This document shows positions 12,267-23,660 of a stretch of 64,000 nt of DNA, one piece after another. The position numbers and the translations under genes are program-made. Numbering within the stretch: the first letter of the stretch is position 1; each line of letters starts with the position of its first letter. The stretch lies in contig CM054057.1 of the NCBI GenBank assembly GCA_028641055.1, forward strand, positions 726,302,484 to 726,366,483. The letters run 5' to 3'. Origin of the DNA: Alopecurus myosuroides. Taxonomy: Eukaryota; Streptophyta; Magnoliopsida; Poales; Poaceae. Below the pieces are notes generated by a model. That model was not told the origin of the DNA and did not search any database. It saw only the letters and a program-made list of their open reading frames with translations.

Positions 12267-12726
12267 ATGTCGTCAACCCATCATGAACGAGTTGAAGATG
12301 CATCTCAAAGAATTGTTGCTCAAGTATGGGGAGGTGCAGATTGAAGATGTTCGGGGCCCTAAAGGAGAAGGAAGTCTGGAATCTATGATGGAAGAGCTGG
12401 AGCAAGAAGTCTTTAGGTACAAGAAGATGGCGCATCGTGAAGTTGAGATCATCCATAGGATAAAGACATAATAGATCGTTGAGTACAAGAAGGGGACTTT
12501 GAAGTTCTGCGAGGAGATTTTCTCACTCACCAAGACCACCAACGATTTGCAAGCACAACTCTATGATGTGCAAAACCAGAACTGTGAGTATGAGAATATG
12601 TTTAAACGTATAATCTCTGTTGCTAGTTTCAGGATGTTGGAGACCAGGACATAATTTGTGGATGGAGAGCCTTTACCTTGGAAGACTGATGATGAGAAGG
12701 ATTCACCACCACCACTGAAGAATTGA
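12267..12726 (+). pseudogene. Small coiled-coil-like ORF in env position of Athila
   Basis: Starts MSSTHHERVEDASQRI at 12267. A frameshift near 12330-12345 moves to a frame rich in E, K, Q and hydrophobic residues (SLESMMEELEQEVFRYKKMA), with stops at 12469-12471 and 12651-12653, ending PPPLKN. The heptad-like spacing suggests a coiled coil. I see no signal peptide or membrane span, so calling it an envelope protein is not supported. It occupies the position where Athila elements carry an extra ORF. Function unknown. Confidence 0.55.
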
Positions 12727-14470
12727 TTCATCAATGGTATTGGAATCCCCTTGGCTTGTTCCAAGCTTGGGCGAGTGCCACGGTATCACCTTTATCTTTC
12801 ACCCTTTTACCTTTTTTTAGTAGAGTCATATCGTGAGTATAGAAATTATCATATAGGATGGTTTGTAGTATGGAAGTGTCACTCCTTAGTTGGTTATCGT
12901 TGTATCCCTTCGTGTGAGTTGCCCTAATGTAATATTAATGAGAATTTTCATCATCTACTTGGTTCTACTTTATTTTAGTTTGCAATTTTTGTTATGTGGT
13001 TGATCTTGTTATTAGTATGGGTATCAATTGTGGAGCTTCTAGATAATCTAGTTGGTTTTGGCAAACTTAGCATTGGTCAGTAGCAACAATTCGTTGAGAC
13101 TTAAGTAGAAAAGAGGGAGTTGCATGTAGATATATTATTCCATGATCTTTCTTTCTTGTTAGCTCATAAGATTAGTATTCTCAAATAATTTTATTTGCAC
13201 CTTCAAGGAAGATTGCATGATTGGCTTTATCATATATGTTTTTTGTTTGTTTTACTTTGATTCTTATGCTTTCTACTCAACCTTGCTAGCCAAAAACCTA
13301 TACTGAGAGGGAATGCTTCTCGTGCATCCAAACCTTGAACCCAAAACCTTGCCATTCGTGTACACCATACCTACCTATATGTGGTAGTTCACCGCCACTC
13401 CAAGTAAATTGCTTGTGTGGTACCTTTAAACCATCAAAATTACACCTGTTTTGTGCTCCTATTTTAGCTAATGAGGACGCAAATAGAGAATCTTTATCTC
13501 ACTTGTTGATTGGATTTCACACCCTGGACTAGTGGCTTCATCCGCTTATCCAAATGCTAGAAGAGTTGGCAGCGGGGTTCCCAGTCCCAAATAATAATAC
13601 AAATTCTCTTCACTCTTTTTCCCCTAATTTATCAGTCAAAGCATAATCATGTAAACAAAAGAGAAATATGATGACCTTCTATACCAGTTGCGTCCTTATA
13701 TGGGAGACGCTCTTGTAAAGTCTAGTTGGCTAGTGACATACTGTATTTTCTGTTTGCCATTCGTTCACATAAGCATACACCTCTCAAAATTAGACACTCC
13801 TCCACGGTTTGTGATTGTTGGCATGCACCCGAGGATTCGGTTAGCCATGGTTTGTGTAAGAAAGGTTGGGAGGAGTGTCAACCATTTTATACCTTTGTTT
13901 TACAAAATAAAAGCTCTAGCACATGAGTGATCAATGGTTCCCTCTACGAAGGGCCTATCTTTTACATTAATGTTGAGTCAGTCAACCTACTTCCTTCTGT
14001 TTAAGCAAGCATTTGAGTTGTTGTGATTCATCCAGCTACATGTTGATTTACTCAATCATGTTCTTTATTCTTCCTTGTTTCTACAAATGCTTTTATATGT
14101 TTGAATACCACTTTGAAAGTTACCAATGTTTGCAAAGAGACCGTTATAATTGAGCATGATAAACTCTACACTATAGCTCTAGTTTAAAGACTCTGATCGA
14201 AATATAAGTACACTGTTAATTGTTCTCTGACCAAGAATGAAGTTTGTCTTCCCCAATTGTGATTTACTTTTTGCACCTTTGTTGTTCCTCTACTTGTTTC
14301 ACGTTTGATTATATGAGAGGAGGTTGTTGTCTAAAATGACTTGATCTTTGTAGATGTGATGCCTCTTGTCCGTATTTTATTTTATCGACACCTCACTCCA
14401 TAAACCTGTGGTCATGTTTACGGAGTTCGGTTTCGCTTGGGGACAGGCGAGGTATAAGCTTGGGGAGAGT
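12727..14470 (+). other. 3' untranslated region and polypurine tract of Athila
   Basis: About 1.7 kb of non-coding sequence ending in AAGCTTGGGGAGAGT (14456-14470), the polypurine tract that primes plus-strand DNA synthesis just before the 3' LTR. The 13800-13960 part is the counterpart of 5310-5520 (minus strand) in the non-autonomous element. Nothing coding is supported. Confidence 0.75.
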
Positions 14471-15979
14471 TGATACATCCATTTTGCATCACCATTTTAT
14501 ATTGTTATTTTTATATTATTCATCGATATATTTCATGTTATGATGCATCACTTATGTTATTTTATCTTATTTTGCATGTTTCATAATTTTTGGAGAATAA
14601 ACACCGGGACCGGAAATCTGATGGAAAAAAGCACCATCAGAATACCCTATTTCAGAAGATCAGAACAAGAGGGGGAAGACCGGAGGTATCTTAGAAGTCC
14701 AGAAGAGGGAGCTAGCCACGAGGAGAGCCGGAAGGGGGCCACCAAGGGCCCATACCATGGGGTGCCCCCCCCTTGGTCGTGCCGCCACGTGGTGTAGCCA
14801 CCCTGGCCCGCCTCTGGTCGATATTTTTTGCGTACTTGATCCCGAGGGAACCCTAAGGCCCATACCATCATCGAAGAATTTTTCTGCCGCCACCTCGGGG
14901 CAGAAAACACCCGAGAGAGAAAACCTCTCCAGCAGGGAGAAATCTGCCGGGGAAATTCCTCTCCGGAGAGGGGAAATCATCGCCATCGTCACCGTCATCG
15001 CTCTGGGCATCATCAAGATCGTCATCGTCATCATCATCACCACCAGCACCATCACCCTCATCATCCACCATCATCCCTCTGTAACAATTAGGGGCCTCTA
15101 TCGTTGTTTTACATTAGATCTCTATCCCGGTGTGGATTACTTGTTAGTAGAGTATGCTTGTGAGATTTATCGGTGTTAGCACTTTATGAAAGGATTGTTA
15201 TTATCCATTATATCACCTCCGATTATGATCCATATGATGTCTTGTGAGTATTTCGTTTAGTTCTTGAGGACATGGGAGAAGTCATGATGTTAGAAGTGAA
15301 GTTATATTGAAGTAATATCTCGTGGTTCGGTATTTAAGTTTTGGTGCTATTCTTCTAGTGGTGTCATGTGAACGTTGACTACATGATACTTTGCCTTCAT
15401 GGGCCTAGGGGGATGCATTGTGTATTTGGCTACTAATTGTGGGGTTGCCGGAGTGACAGAAACCTAAACCCCCGTTAGGAAACCAATGCACGAGGGAGCG
15501 TAGAATCCCGGAGTTTTAAGGTTGTGGTTAGTTTTATCTTAATTACTTTCTTGTATTTGCGGATGCTTACAAGGGGTATAATCACAAGTATGTATTATTC
15601 CTAGTGAGGTGGTGCATTAGCATAGATTCACCCACACAACACTTACGAACCAAAGAATATTAATCAACCGTAACGAAGCGAAAGCACTTGTCGAAATTCC
15701 CATGTGTCATCGAGAACGTTTGGTAGTCGTACGTAACACAACCGTCTTGTCCTTTGCTCTCAAAAGGATTGGGCCACTCGCTACAATATTATTTACAGTA
15801 CTTTATTTACTCGCACTTTATTTATCTGCTATATCAAAAACCTCCAAAAACCCGTTTGCTGGTGTTTACACTGAATCCTCTATCCAACCTGCTTGTCAAC
15901 ACCTTCTGCTCCTCGTTGGGTTCGACACTCTTATTTATCGAAAGTACTACGATACACCCCCTATACTTGTGGGTCATCA
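14471..15979 (+). repeat. 3' LTR of the plus-strand Athila
   Basis: Starts TGATACATCC and ends TGTGGGTCATCA, matching 5624-7127 throughout with scattered substitutions, many of them G/A or C/T as expected for methylated repeats. The triplet (CAT/CAC) stretch lies at about 15000-15075. Confidence 0.9.
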
Positions 15980-17933
15980 CGGATCCCATACAAGGACACA
16001 TTTGGGTAGAAGGTCATCCCTCTTTCTCTTTTGTTTACACTTGACTGATAAATCAGGGGGAAAATAGCGAAGAGAATTAGTGTTATTAATTTGGGGATGG
16101 GCACCCTGCTGCCAGCTCTTCTATCATTGGATAAGCGTATGAAGCCACTAGTCTGGGGTGTGAAAGTCCAATCAACAAGTGAGATAAATATTCTCTATTT
16201 ACGTCCTCATGAGCCAAAACAGGAGCACAAAACAGGAGTAATTTTGGAAGTTTTAAAGGTAACACATGAGCAATTTACTTTGGAGTGGCGGTGAATTACC
16301 ACATGTAGGTAGGTATGGTGGACACAGTGGAAAGCCTTTGGTTTTTGGGAGTTTTATGCATGAGTAGAGCTCATACTCGGTACAGGTGGAGGCTAGCAAA
16401 ATACTGGTAGCGACGAATCAAGAGAGCATAAGAGCCATAATCATGCATAGCGACATAAACATCAGTAATAAAAGCATAAGTGGTACCACAAGTTCAAAAA
16501 CTAAATGATCATGGAGGCTATTCGTGACTGGTTCATAGTCATAAACATGGTGTGATCATGCGCCAAGTCAACCAAATAAAACATTCAAAGGAGAACACCA
16601 CAAATTTATGCTTCAATATGACAAGAACAACTCATGATTCTTTCAATGGCACATTAAACACTCTCAGCTATTTGAGGCTAATCATGCTACTAAATAACCA
16701 CAAGGCTTTAGAATTAAAATAACATCTAGCATGATATGAAAAAGTCTAGCCACAGTCTATTCAAGCTTCTACTTGCACCGTTAAAAATTCTACCTCAAGC
16801 AGCAGTTTCTTTTCCCAACAAGCACCATATAAAACATTCTTTAACAAAAAAAATCTAAATGCTACAGCAAGAAAACATGAGAGGATTCACATAACACTAC
16901 AAAAACTAACAGCTCTAAACAAGAGATGCAATCAAAACAAGAGCTAAACAGGAATTTTTGCGGCAACTAGAGGAAAAACTAAGAATTCTAGCATAGCAAG
17001 TATTCAAACGAAAAAGCGGAGCGTGTCTCTCTCCCAAACAAAGAATTCTAGGGTCCAACTCTATTATTGAAGCAAGGAAAAAAAAGTAAAACAAAAGAAA
17101 ACAAAAGAAAAACAAACAGACGCTCCAAGTAAACTTTAGATTATGTGACCGAATAAAAATATAGTTTCGCGAGAAGTGACCTGATAGATAGTTGATGAAG
17201 AAGGAGATGCCTTGATAATCCCCAAGCTTAGAAGATTGAGTCTTATAAAAGTATGCTTGGATGAACCGCGGGGGAATCCCCAAGCTTTGACCTTGCACTC
17301 TTCTTGATCGCATATATCACCTCTTCTCTTGACCCTTGAAAACTTCCTTCACACCACACTCAGACAGTAATTCGCATTAGAGGGTTAGTGCAACAATTAA
17401 AAATCCATTGGTTCTGTATGGCACAAGTGCTATTGATACTTTTAAACATTAGCTACATCCACCGATGTTTCATGAAGCAAAGAAATCCACTTTACATCGC
17501 AAAAGAGCAAATGCAAGAAAAATGGCAGAATCTGTCAAAACCAGAACAGTCTGTAAAGACGAATTTTTTCTAGGCACTTACGTTGCTCAGATCGAAAAAT
17601 CTAAAGAATGTAGAAGTTTCGGAATTAGCCGAGGAATAAGCACAAGAAATTTTAGGTCATTCTGATTGTTCTATGATTTATACGATTTTTTACGGTGGAC
17701 AACAGAAATCTGCTTCCTGCGCTGAAATTTGAAAACCAACTCCAACTCTCGTCAGAAACTTTACTTCGAACTAGTAAAACATGAAAATAAAGATACAAAT
17801 GAGTTTCTATGGAATTATACCGCCCCTTGACTCAAAGAAAACAGAGAAAAACAAAGCAAAAAATAAAACCATGGGTTATCTCCCAAGAAGTGCTTTTCTT
17901 TAACGCCTTTTAGCTAGGCCCAGAAAAGTGGAA
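15980..17933 (-). other. Internal 3' part of the non-autonomous Athila, no clear gene
   Basis: Continuation of the minus-strand element beyond the nested Athila. One 132-codon minus-strand frame (16915-17313) starts MRSRRVQGQSLGIPPRF and contains a strongly hydrophobic Phe/Leu-rich segment (CLFFFCFLLFYFFFLASI) that could span a membrane. I do not recognise it as a family, and A/T-rich pyrimidine tracts readily produce such frames, so I do not call it a gene. 17880-17933 leads into the protease relic. Confidence 0.5.
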
Positions 17934-18481
17934 TCAAGTATTTTCAAGTGAAGAATCATCCAAATTGTAACTTGTTCGAATAATAGAATCAAAATACAAC
18001 TTCATTCTCTTTCTAGGAAAGTGTTCCAAACCTTTCTTGAGTGGGAACTGAAATTTAATATTCCCCTCTTTCATATCAATAACAGAACCAACATTTCTAA
18101 GGAAAGGTCTTCCCAAAACAATTGGACAAGAATATTATTAAAGATAACAAAATCAATGGGGACAAGAGTATTATTAACCATGATAAGAACATCATCAAAT
18201 CTCCCCAAATCTTTCTTTTTAACATTGTCAATAATACGAATATCCAAATAACAAGGTTCCAATGGTGGCAAATCAAGAATATCATAGAGTTTCTTGGGCA
18301 TAACAGAGATACTAGCACCAAGATCACATAGAGAATTGAAATCAAAACCATTCACTTTCAATTTAATAATAGGTTCCCAACCATCATCTAGCTTCCTAGG
18401 GATAGAGGTTTCACATCTTAATTCATCCTCTCTAATTTGCATGAGAGCATTTGTAATATGTTTTGTTAAAGCCATATTCAT
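17934..18481 (-). pseudogene. Athila aspartic protease relic
   Basis: The minus-strand frame contains SLCDLGASISVMPKKLYDIL, with the D-L-G-A-S active-site motif of retroviral-type proteases, then a frameshift near 18110 into MGRPFLRNVGSVIDM (the conserved G-R-P-F-L motif). It is the only enzymatic domain found in this element; the polymerase and integrase expected downstream are absent, which makes the element non-autonomous. Confidence 0.8.
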
Positions 18482-18946
18482 AGCACTAGTATTAGGACAA
18501 CTATCAAGCTTTTGTAAGAATATAATGGGACCATTGTCTCCAGTGTTTCTAAAAAATTTCTAAAAAATCATCAAAATCAAGTTCATTTTAATAAAATATA
18601 ATGGGACCATTGTCTCCCATGTTTCTAAAAAAATTCAGCATTTTTATCAGGAACATTTTTGGCAGTTTCGGGCAATTTTGCATTTTTAATAGCAGAAGTG
18701 GGAGTGTTTCCAGCACCAATTACTTTACCATTTATAGTAGAAGATTTTATAGCATGAGAATTTTCAGTTTTACTAGTGGTGGTAATGGTGCAAACATTAG
18801 CTATATTGTTCTTTCTAGCTATTTCATCTTCTTTTTCCTATCTTAGCATGCAACTCAGCTAACATCCTAACATTATCATAAATTCGAATTTGGATAGAAT
18901 TTAAAGTTTTACTTTCTTTAGCATCATGAGGCATAATATTTAGTTT
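18482..18946 (-). other. Gag-protease linker with short duplication
   Basis: A/T-rich linker between protease and gag. The words 'aatgggaccattgtctcc' and 'tgtttctaaaaaa' occur twice, about 77 bases apart (near 18525 and 18601), a local tandem duplication. The frame is broken here, and no separate gene is seen. Confidence 0.55.
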
Positions 18947-20027
18947 CATAAAATCAACATCAAGAGAAAACTATCAGCTTTAGAAGCAAGAACATCAATT
19001 TTGCCAAATTTTTCCAAAACAGATTTATTAAAAGCAGTTTGTGTACTAATAAAATTCCTAAGCATGTTCTCAAGATCAGACGATACACTTTTATTGTTGC
19101 TGTAGGAATTACCATAAGCATTTCTATTACTGGAAGGATATGGGATATAATTGTTGCTACCAAAATTATTCATATAAGCATTGTTGTTTAAATTATTATT
19201 TTTAATGAAATTCACATCAACATGCTCTTCTTGAGCAACCAAAGAGGCTAAAAGAACATTATTTGGATCAGTAGGAGCATGGAAATTCACAAGCATAGAC
19301 ATAATAGCATCATGTCTTTCATTCAAAGAGGAGGTTTATTCAACATAATTTACCTTCTTACCAGTTGTAGCTCTCTTAGTGTGCCACTCGGAATAATTTA
19401 CCATCATATCATCAAGAAGCTTTGTTGCTGCCCCCAAGGTCATGGACATAAAGGTTCCTCCAGCAGCTGAATCCAAAAGGTTTCTTGAAGAAAATTCAGA
19501 CCTGCATAAAAGCTTTGGATGATCATCCAAGTAGTCAGTCCATGAGTGGGACAATTCTTTACTAAAGATTTCATTCTTTCCCAAGCTTTAGCAACATGCT
19601 CATTATCAAGTTGCTTAAAATTCATAATGCTACTTCTTAAAGATATAATCTTAGCAGGAGGATAATATTTTCCAATCAAAGCATCTTTACACTTAGTCCA
19701 AGAATCAATACTATTTCTAGGCAAAGACAACAACCATTCTTTAGCTCTTCCTCTCAAAGAGAAAGGAAACAATTTCAGTTTAATAATATCTCCATCTACA
19801 TCTTTATATTTTTGCATCTCACATAGTTCAACAAAATTATTAAGATGAGCAGCAACATCATCAGTACTAACACCAGAAAATTGCTCTCTCATAACAAGGT
19901 TCAACAGGGCAGGTTTTATCTCATAAAAATCAGCAATAGGAGCAGGTGGAGCAATAGGTGTGCTAATGAAATCATTGTTGTTGGTGCTAGTAAAGTCACA
20001 CAACTTAGTGTTCTCAGGAGTAGTCAT
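18947..20027 (-). pseudogene. Athila-type gag, copy 2
   Basis: Gag of the protease-only element, starting MTTPENTKLCDF (complement of ATG at 20025-20027). The gag core matches copy 1 (SLRGRAKEWLLSLP, SWTKCKDALIGKYYPPAK, CPTHGLTTW). A one-base deletion near 19494, in an A run where copy 1 has one more A, shifts the frame. A stop at 19336-19338 replaces the second Glu of copy 1's VEETSS. The Asn-rich C-terminal part (NNNLNNNAYMNNFGSNNY) then reads on to near 18947. Upstream are the primer site and LTR. Confidence 0.85.
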
Positions 20028-20190
20028 TTTAACAGGACTAAAAACAGGAATAAAACTACACCTAGAATAAGAGCTAATTTTTTTTGTGTTTTTTATAAAG
20101 AGAAGCAAACAAGACAAAATAAATAAACTAAGCAAAAAAAAAAGTAAAGAGATTGGAAGTGAGAGACTCTCCTTGCGGAAATTCTCTTCC

Positions 20191-20208
20191 TCCCCGGCAA
20201 CGGTGCCA
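20191..20208 (-). other. Primer binding site, tRNA-Asp type
   Basis: Minus strand TGGCACCGTTGCCGGGGA, 10 bases inside the LTR that starts at 20219. One transition separates it from the canonical Athila-type site. It fixes the element's orientation and its 5' end. Confidence 0.85.
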
Positions 20209-20218
20209 GAAAAGTGCT

Positions 20219-21812
20219 TGATGCGTGTGAACACACGTTCGTTGGGAGACCCCAAGAACAAGGTATAAATAGTGCAGCAGCAAGTTTACCTTAGAAAGAA
20301 ACCAAGGTTGAATCGACCAGTAGGAGGAAGGAGTAACTTCAGAAGGTTGATGCAGCGGATATGGCAGGACGCACTACCGGTTGAGCCGCAACGTGGAACC
20401 TACACAACACAATCAAATCACTTTGCCCCAACGAAACAGTGATGTTGTCAATCTCACTGGTTTTGCTGAACACAAAGCGGTTAAACCTATTGTGTGGAAA
20501 ATAGTAGGAAAACAGTTGGAAAAATATGAAAGCAGTATGAAAGCAGTATGTGTTTTATCAGTATTAGGAAAATGGACCAGGGTCCGCAGTTCACTAGTGG
20601 TGTCTCTCCGTGAAAGATAAATAACATGTGTGGTGAACAAATTACATCTGGGCAATTGACAGAAATGAAGGTTGCACCGTAGTGCATATGCAAGACATAA
20701 AGATTACTATGTGATTCATGCGGGCATTAAAACAAAATACATAGACCGTCATCCAACTGCATCTATGTCTAATAATCCACCCTCTGAATATCATCCGAAC
20801 AAACGTTGGGTATTAAGTTGCAAGCAACAGATTATCGCAGTAAGCAAAGTGTGTAATGTAAACAATGTAAACTAAGTAAACACGGTTGTTTTCTCCCTAA
20901 TTGCAACAACACCTCCATCTGTCACGTTTATATCACTCGAGCACAGATGCAAAGGAGGCATGAACCCACTATCGAGCATAAATACTCCATCTTGGAGTTA
21001 CTAGCATCTACTTGGCTAGAGCATCTACTAATAACAGAGAGCATGCAAGATCATAAATAACATAAGCATGAAGATAACATGATAGATTGATAATTAGAAG
21101 ACATAGCATTCAACATTCATCAGATCCCAGTAAACATAGCATGTAGCATTACATAAAGATGATCTTGATAATGTTAGGTAGCTCACAAGATCTAAACATG
21201 AGGTACAATGTGGAGAGAACAACCATCTAGCTATTGCTATAGACCCGTAGTTCAGGGATGAAATACTCACGCATCACTTCGCAGGATGGCATGGTGGTGT
21301 AGACCCCTCCGGTGATGAATTCCCCTCCCAGCAGGGTGCTCGGGAGAGCTCCAGAACCCTCCCGATCTCGGGATGACGATGACGGCGGCCTCGGGTGTTC
21401 TTCCGGGCGAAGTGGTATATCTTTAGGGTTAACATCTCGGGGGTATAAATAGGCGAAAGGTCAAAGGCAGTGGAAGCGGGGGGGCACACAACCCCATTGC
21501 GCGGCCAGGAGCGCGCCGCCCTATGGTGTGGGCCCCCTGAGGCCCCCCTCTGGGTCTCCTTGGGACTCCGTGGAACCTCCAGGAATTCTAAGACTTCCGG
21601 GCTTTGAATTTTGCAATTCTGAGAATATTTCCAAAACAACTTTTCTGAAACAAAAAAACAGCAAAAAACAAGGAACTGGCTCTGTGGCATATTTTCAATA
21701 GGTTAGTCCAGAAAATTGATAAAAATGACATAAAATGTATAGCAAACATGTGGGAAACAATAAGAAAGAAACATGGAACATCCGAAATTAAGGATACGTT
21801 TATGACGGATCA
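20219..21812 (-). repeat. Outer 5' LTR of the minus-strand Athila array
   Basis: Plus-strand reading tgatgcgtgtgaac ... tatgacggatca. Full-length (1594 bases), without internal insertions. The GC-rich segment 21290-21600 is the usual promoter-side part of Athila LTRs. The right flank atgtg (21813-21817) begins CACTA-2 sequence. Confidence 0.85.
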
Positions 21813-22500
21813 ATGTGGCGGGAAGAAAGATGGCGGGATGAAATGTTTGAAAATTCAAAAATTGTGACTAGTTGAAATAGTTAGAATGCTTATTTTTTAA
21901 AACAAAAAATGTATTTGAAATGTTCATGCAATTTTAAACACTTTTCATAATGAAAGTTTCTCCAAATTCAAAACCATTTGAAATGTATTTGAAACGTGGC
22001 AGGGAAAAATGGCAGCACGATTGCGAAAATGAAAAATAGGGCCTTTTACCCCGGTTGGTGCCACCACCCGGGGCAAAAGGGTTGGTGGTGCGCGCGAAAC
22101 CCACCTCCCACCTCCCGCCTTTTGCCCCGTTTTACCCCGGTTCTTGCCACCAACCGGGGCAAAAGGGTCGTTCGTATATAACCCCCGGCGGAGCCACCGA
22201 CCGGGGCAAACCCGCAGAAGACGAAGTCCCGACAACGAAGAAAGTCAAAGTAGCGCCACCATGCTGCCCGATTTTCGCCACCACCGGAGAGCCCTTCTCG
22301 TCGCCGCCGACCCTTCCCGTGCAGCTAGCCCTCCTCGTCGCCGTGCCCCTCCCCGCGAGCATAGCCGGCAGTCGTCGCCGCAGCGTGGCCTCCTCGCTGT
22401 CGTGCCCTCATCGCCTCCTTGCCGCTGTGCCCTCCTCCTCGAGGTGAGAGCGCCGCCAGCCGTGACCCAGGCCTCCACCTCCAATTTTCCAAGATTTTTT
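21813..22500 (+). repeat. CACTA-2 left subterminal repeats
   Basis: The GC-rich region has inverted copies of ccccggttggtgcc / accaaccggggcaaaa (about 22041-22080 and 22126-22170) that can form hairpins and presumably bind the element's transposase-associated protein. Open frames across 22055-22503 (Arg/Pro/Ala-rich) show no family match and are not called as genes. Confidence 0.65.
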
Positions 22501-22504
22501 TAGG

Positions 22505-23640
22505 TAATATAGTACAGTTAGTATTAGTGTTTGTGTTAGTGTTAGTAATATTAGTATTAGTGTTAGTAATATTAGTATTAGTGTTAGGTAATATTAGTAT
22601 TAGTGTTAGGTAATATTAGTACTGTTAACATTAGTGTTAGTAATATTAGTATTAGTGTTAGTAATATTAGTACTTAGTAAAAAATGGAATTAATATTAGG
22701 AATTCAAATCCAAAACCTTTTTTCAACTTCTAAAATCGATATACAGCCAAATATTAGTCCAAAAATTATGATATTTGAACCACTGGATAGCTACAGACAT
22801 TCTCTATCCAATTATAAAAAACATAGGTTCCGTAGAAAATTCTAGACCATTATTTATTTTGCCAAAATGGCTCAAAAATACAAAATAATTCCTAGTTTGA
22901 GTTCTACAAGTCCAAATCCTATAAAATTGTAGTCTCTAGATTTCTTAGAACATGTAGAACACCCTGGAACTAGAGAAACTCAAAATTGTATCGTGCACAC
23001 ACTTGCTATTTCAAAAATGGTCAAATCAGTAATCTGCCTCTAATTCAAATTCTAAAAAATATTTTTGAATAAAACCAATTGGCTTGTCTTGATAGTTGTT
23101 TCCTCTGTCCATAGACAACAAGGCCCAATTTTTACAGAGACATAAAAGTGAGTTTAAAAAATTTCTACTAATATAAGTAGTAATATTAGTAGTTAATATT
23201 AGAACTTAGTACTTAGTAATATTAGGAATTAATATTAGTACTTAGTATTTATTAGAATTAGTACTTTTTATTTAGTAAACATTTTACATTTTTTACTTAG
23301 TCAATTTTTTGACTTAGGAATATTAGTAATTAGAATTATTAGTTTATTAAAATATTGAAGTGATTGACTTAGTATTCATTAGAATTAGTACTTAGTATTT
23401 ATTAGAATTAGCAGTGGGTATTAGTTTTATTAGAATTAGTAGTAGTAATGGGACTTAGCAAATATTAGTAGTTAAAATTATTAGTAGTAATGGGACTTAG
23501 CAAATATTAGTAGTTTTACTGTGTTTTTTTAGTACTTAGTGGTAATTTGACATATGTGAAACTTGATTGCATTTGAATTTATTAAAATATTGAAGTGATT
23601 GACTTGTTCAAATATTTGACTTACTAAAGTATTTTATCTT
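22505..23640 (+). repeat. A/T-rich low-complexity stretch with TTAGT/AATATTAG repeats
   Basis: Imperfect repetition of gttagtaatattagtatta-like words, densest at 22505-22680 and 23160-23530. No coding sequence seen. It lies where a 5' intron or leader of the accessory gene would be expected. Confidence 0.75.
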
Positions 23641-23660
23641 CCATTTGTATTAGTTGAGCT

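Larger units (their letters stand above)
5624..15979 (+). mobile_element. Full-length Athila-type Gypsy retrotransposon (decayed)
   Basis: LTRs at 5624-7127 and 14471-15979; flanks cggct (5619-5623) and cggat (15980-15984) form a 5-base duplication with one mismatch. Order is LTR, tRNA-Asp primer site, gag, protease, reverse transcriptase, RNase H, integrase, a small coiled-coil-like reading frame, long 3' region, polypurine tract, LTR. By eye the first ~210 bases of the two LTRs differ at about 15 sites (~7%), so the insertion is old. The coding region carries several stops, frameshifts and a deletion in integrase, so this copy is not active. Confidence 0.9.
1686..21812 (-). mobile_element. 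Non-autonomous Athila-type Gypsy element (Sabrina-like), minus strand, heavily nested
   Basis: Minus-strand element bounded by LTRs at 20219-21812 (5') and 1686-4649 (3'). In minus order it holds the primer site (20191-20208), gag (18947-20027), an aspartic protease relic (17934-18481), a long non-coding 3' part, and a polypurine tract at 4650-4661. I find no reverse transcriptase, RNase H or integrase in it, so it depends on a partner. It is split by a plus-strand Athila at 5624-15979, and its 3' LTR is split by a solo LTR. The Sabrina-like label is from memory of Triticeae families and is tentative. Bases 21813-21817 (atgtg) are the expected right-hand target duplication. Confidence 0.75.

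Noticed and set aside
22055..22503. Overlapping Arg/Ala/Pro-rich frames at the CACTA-2 left end
   Set aside because: All frames and both strands are open because of GC bias. The region contains subterminal hairpins, and no domain is recognised.
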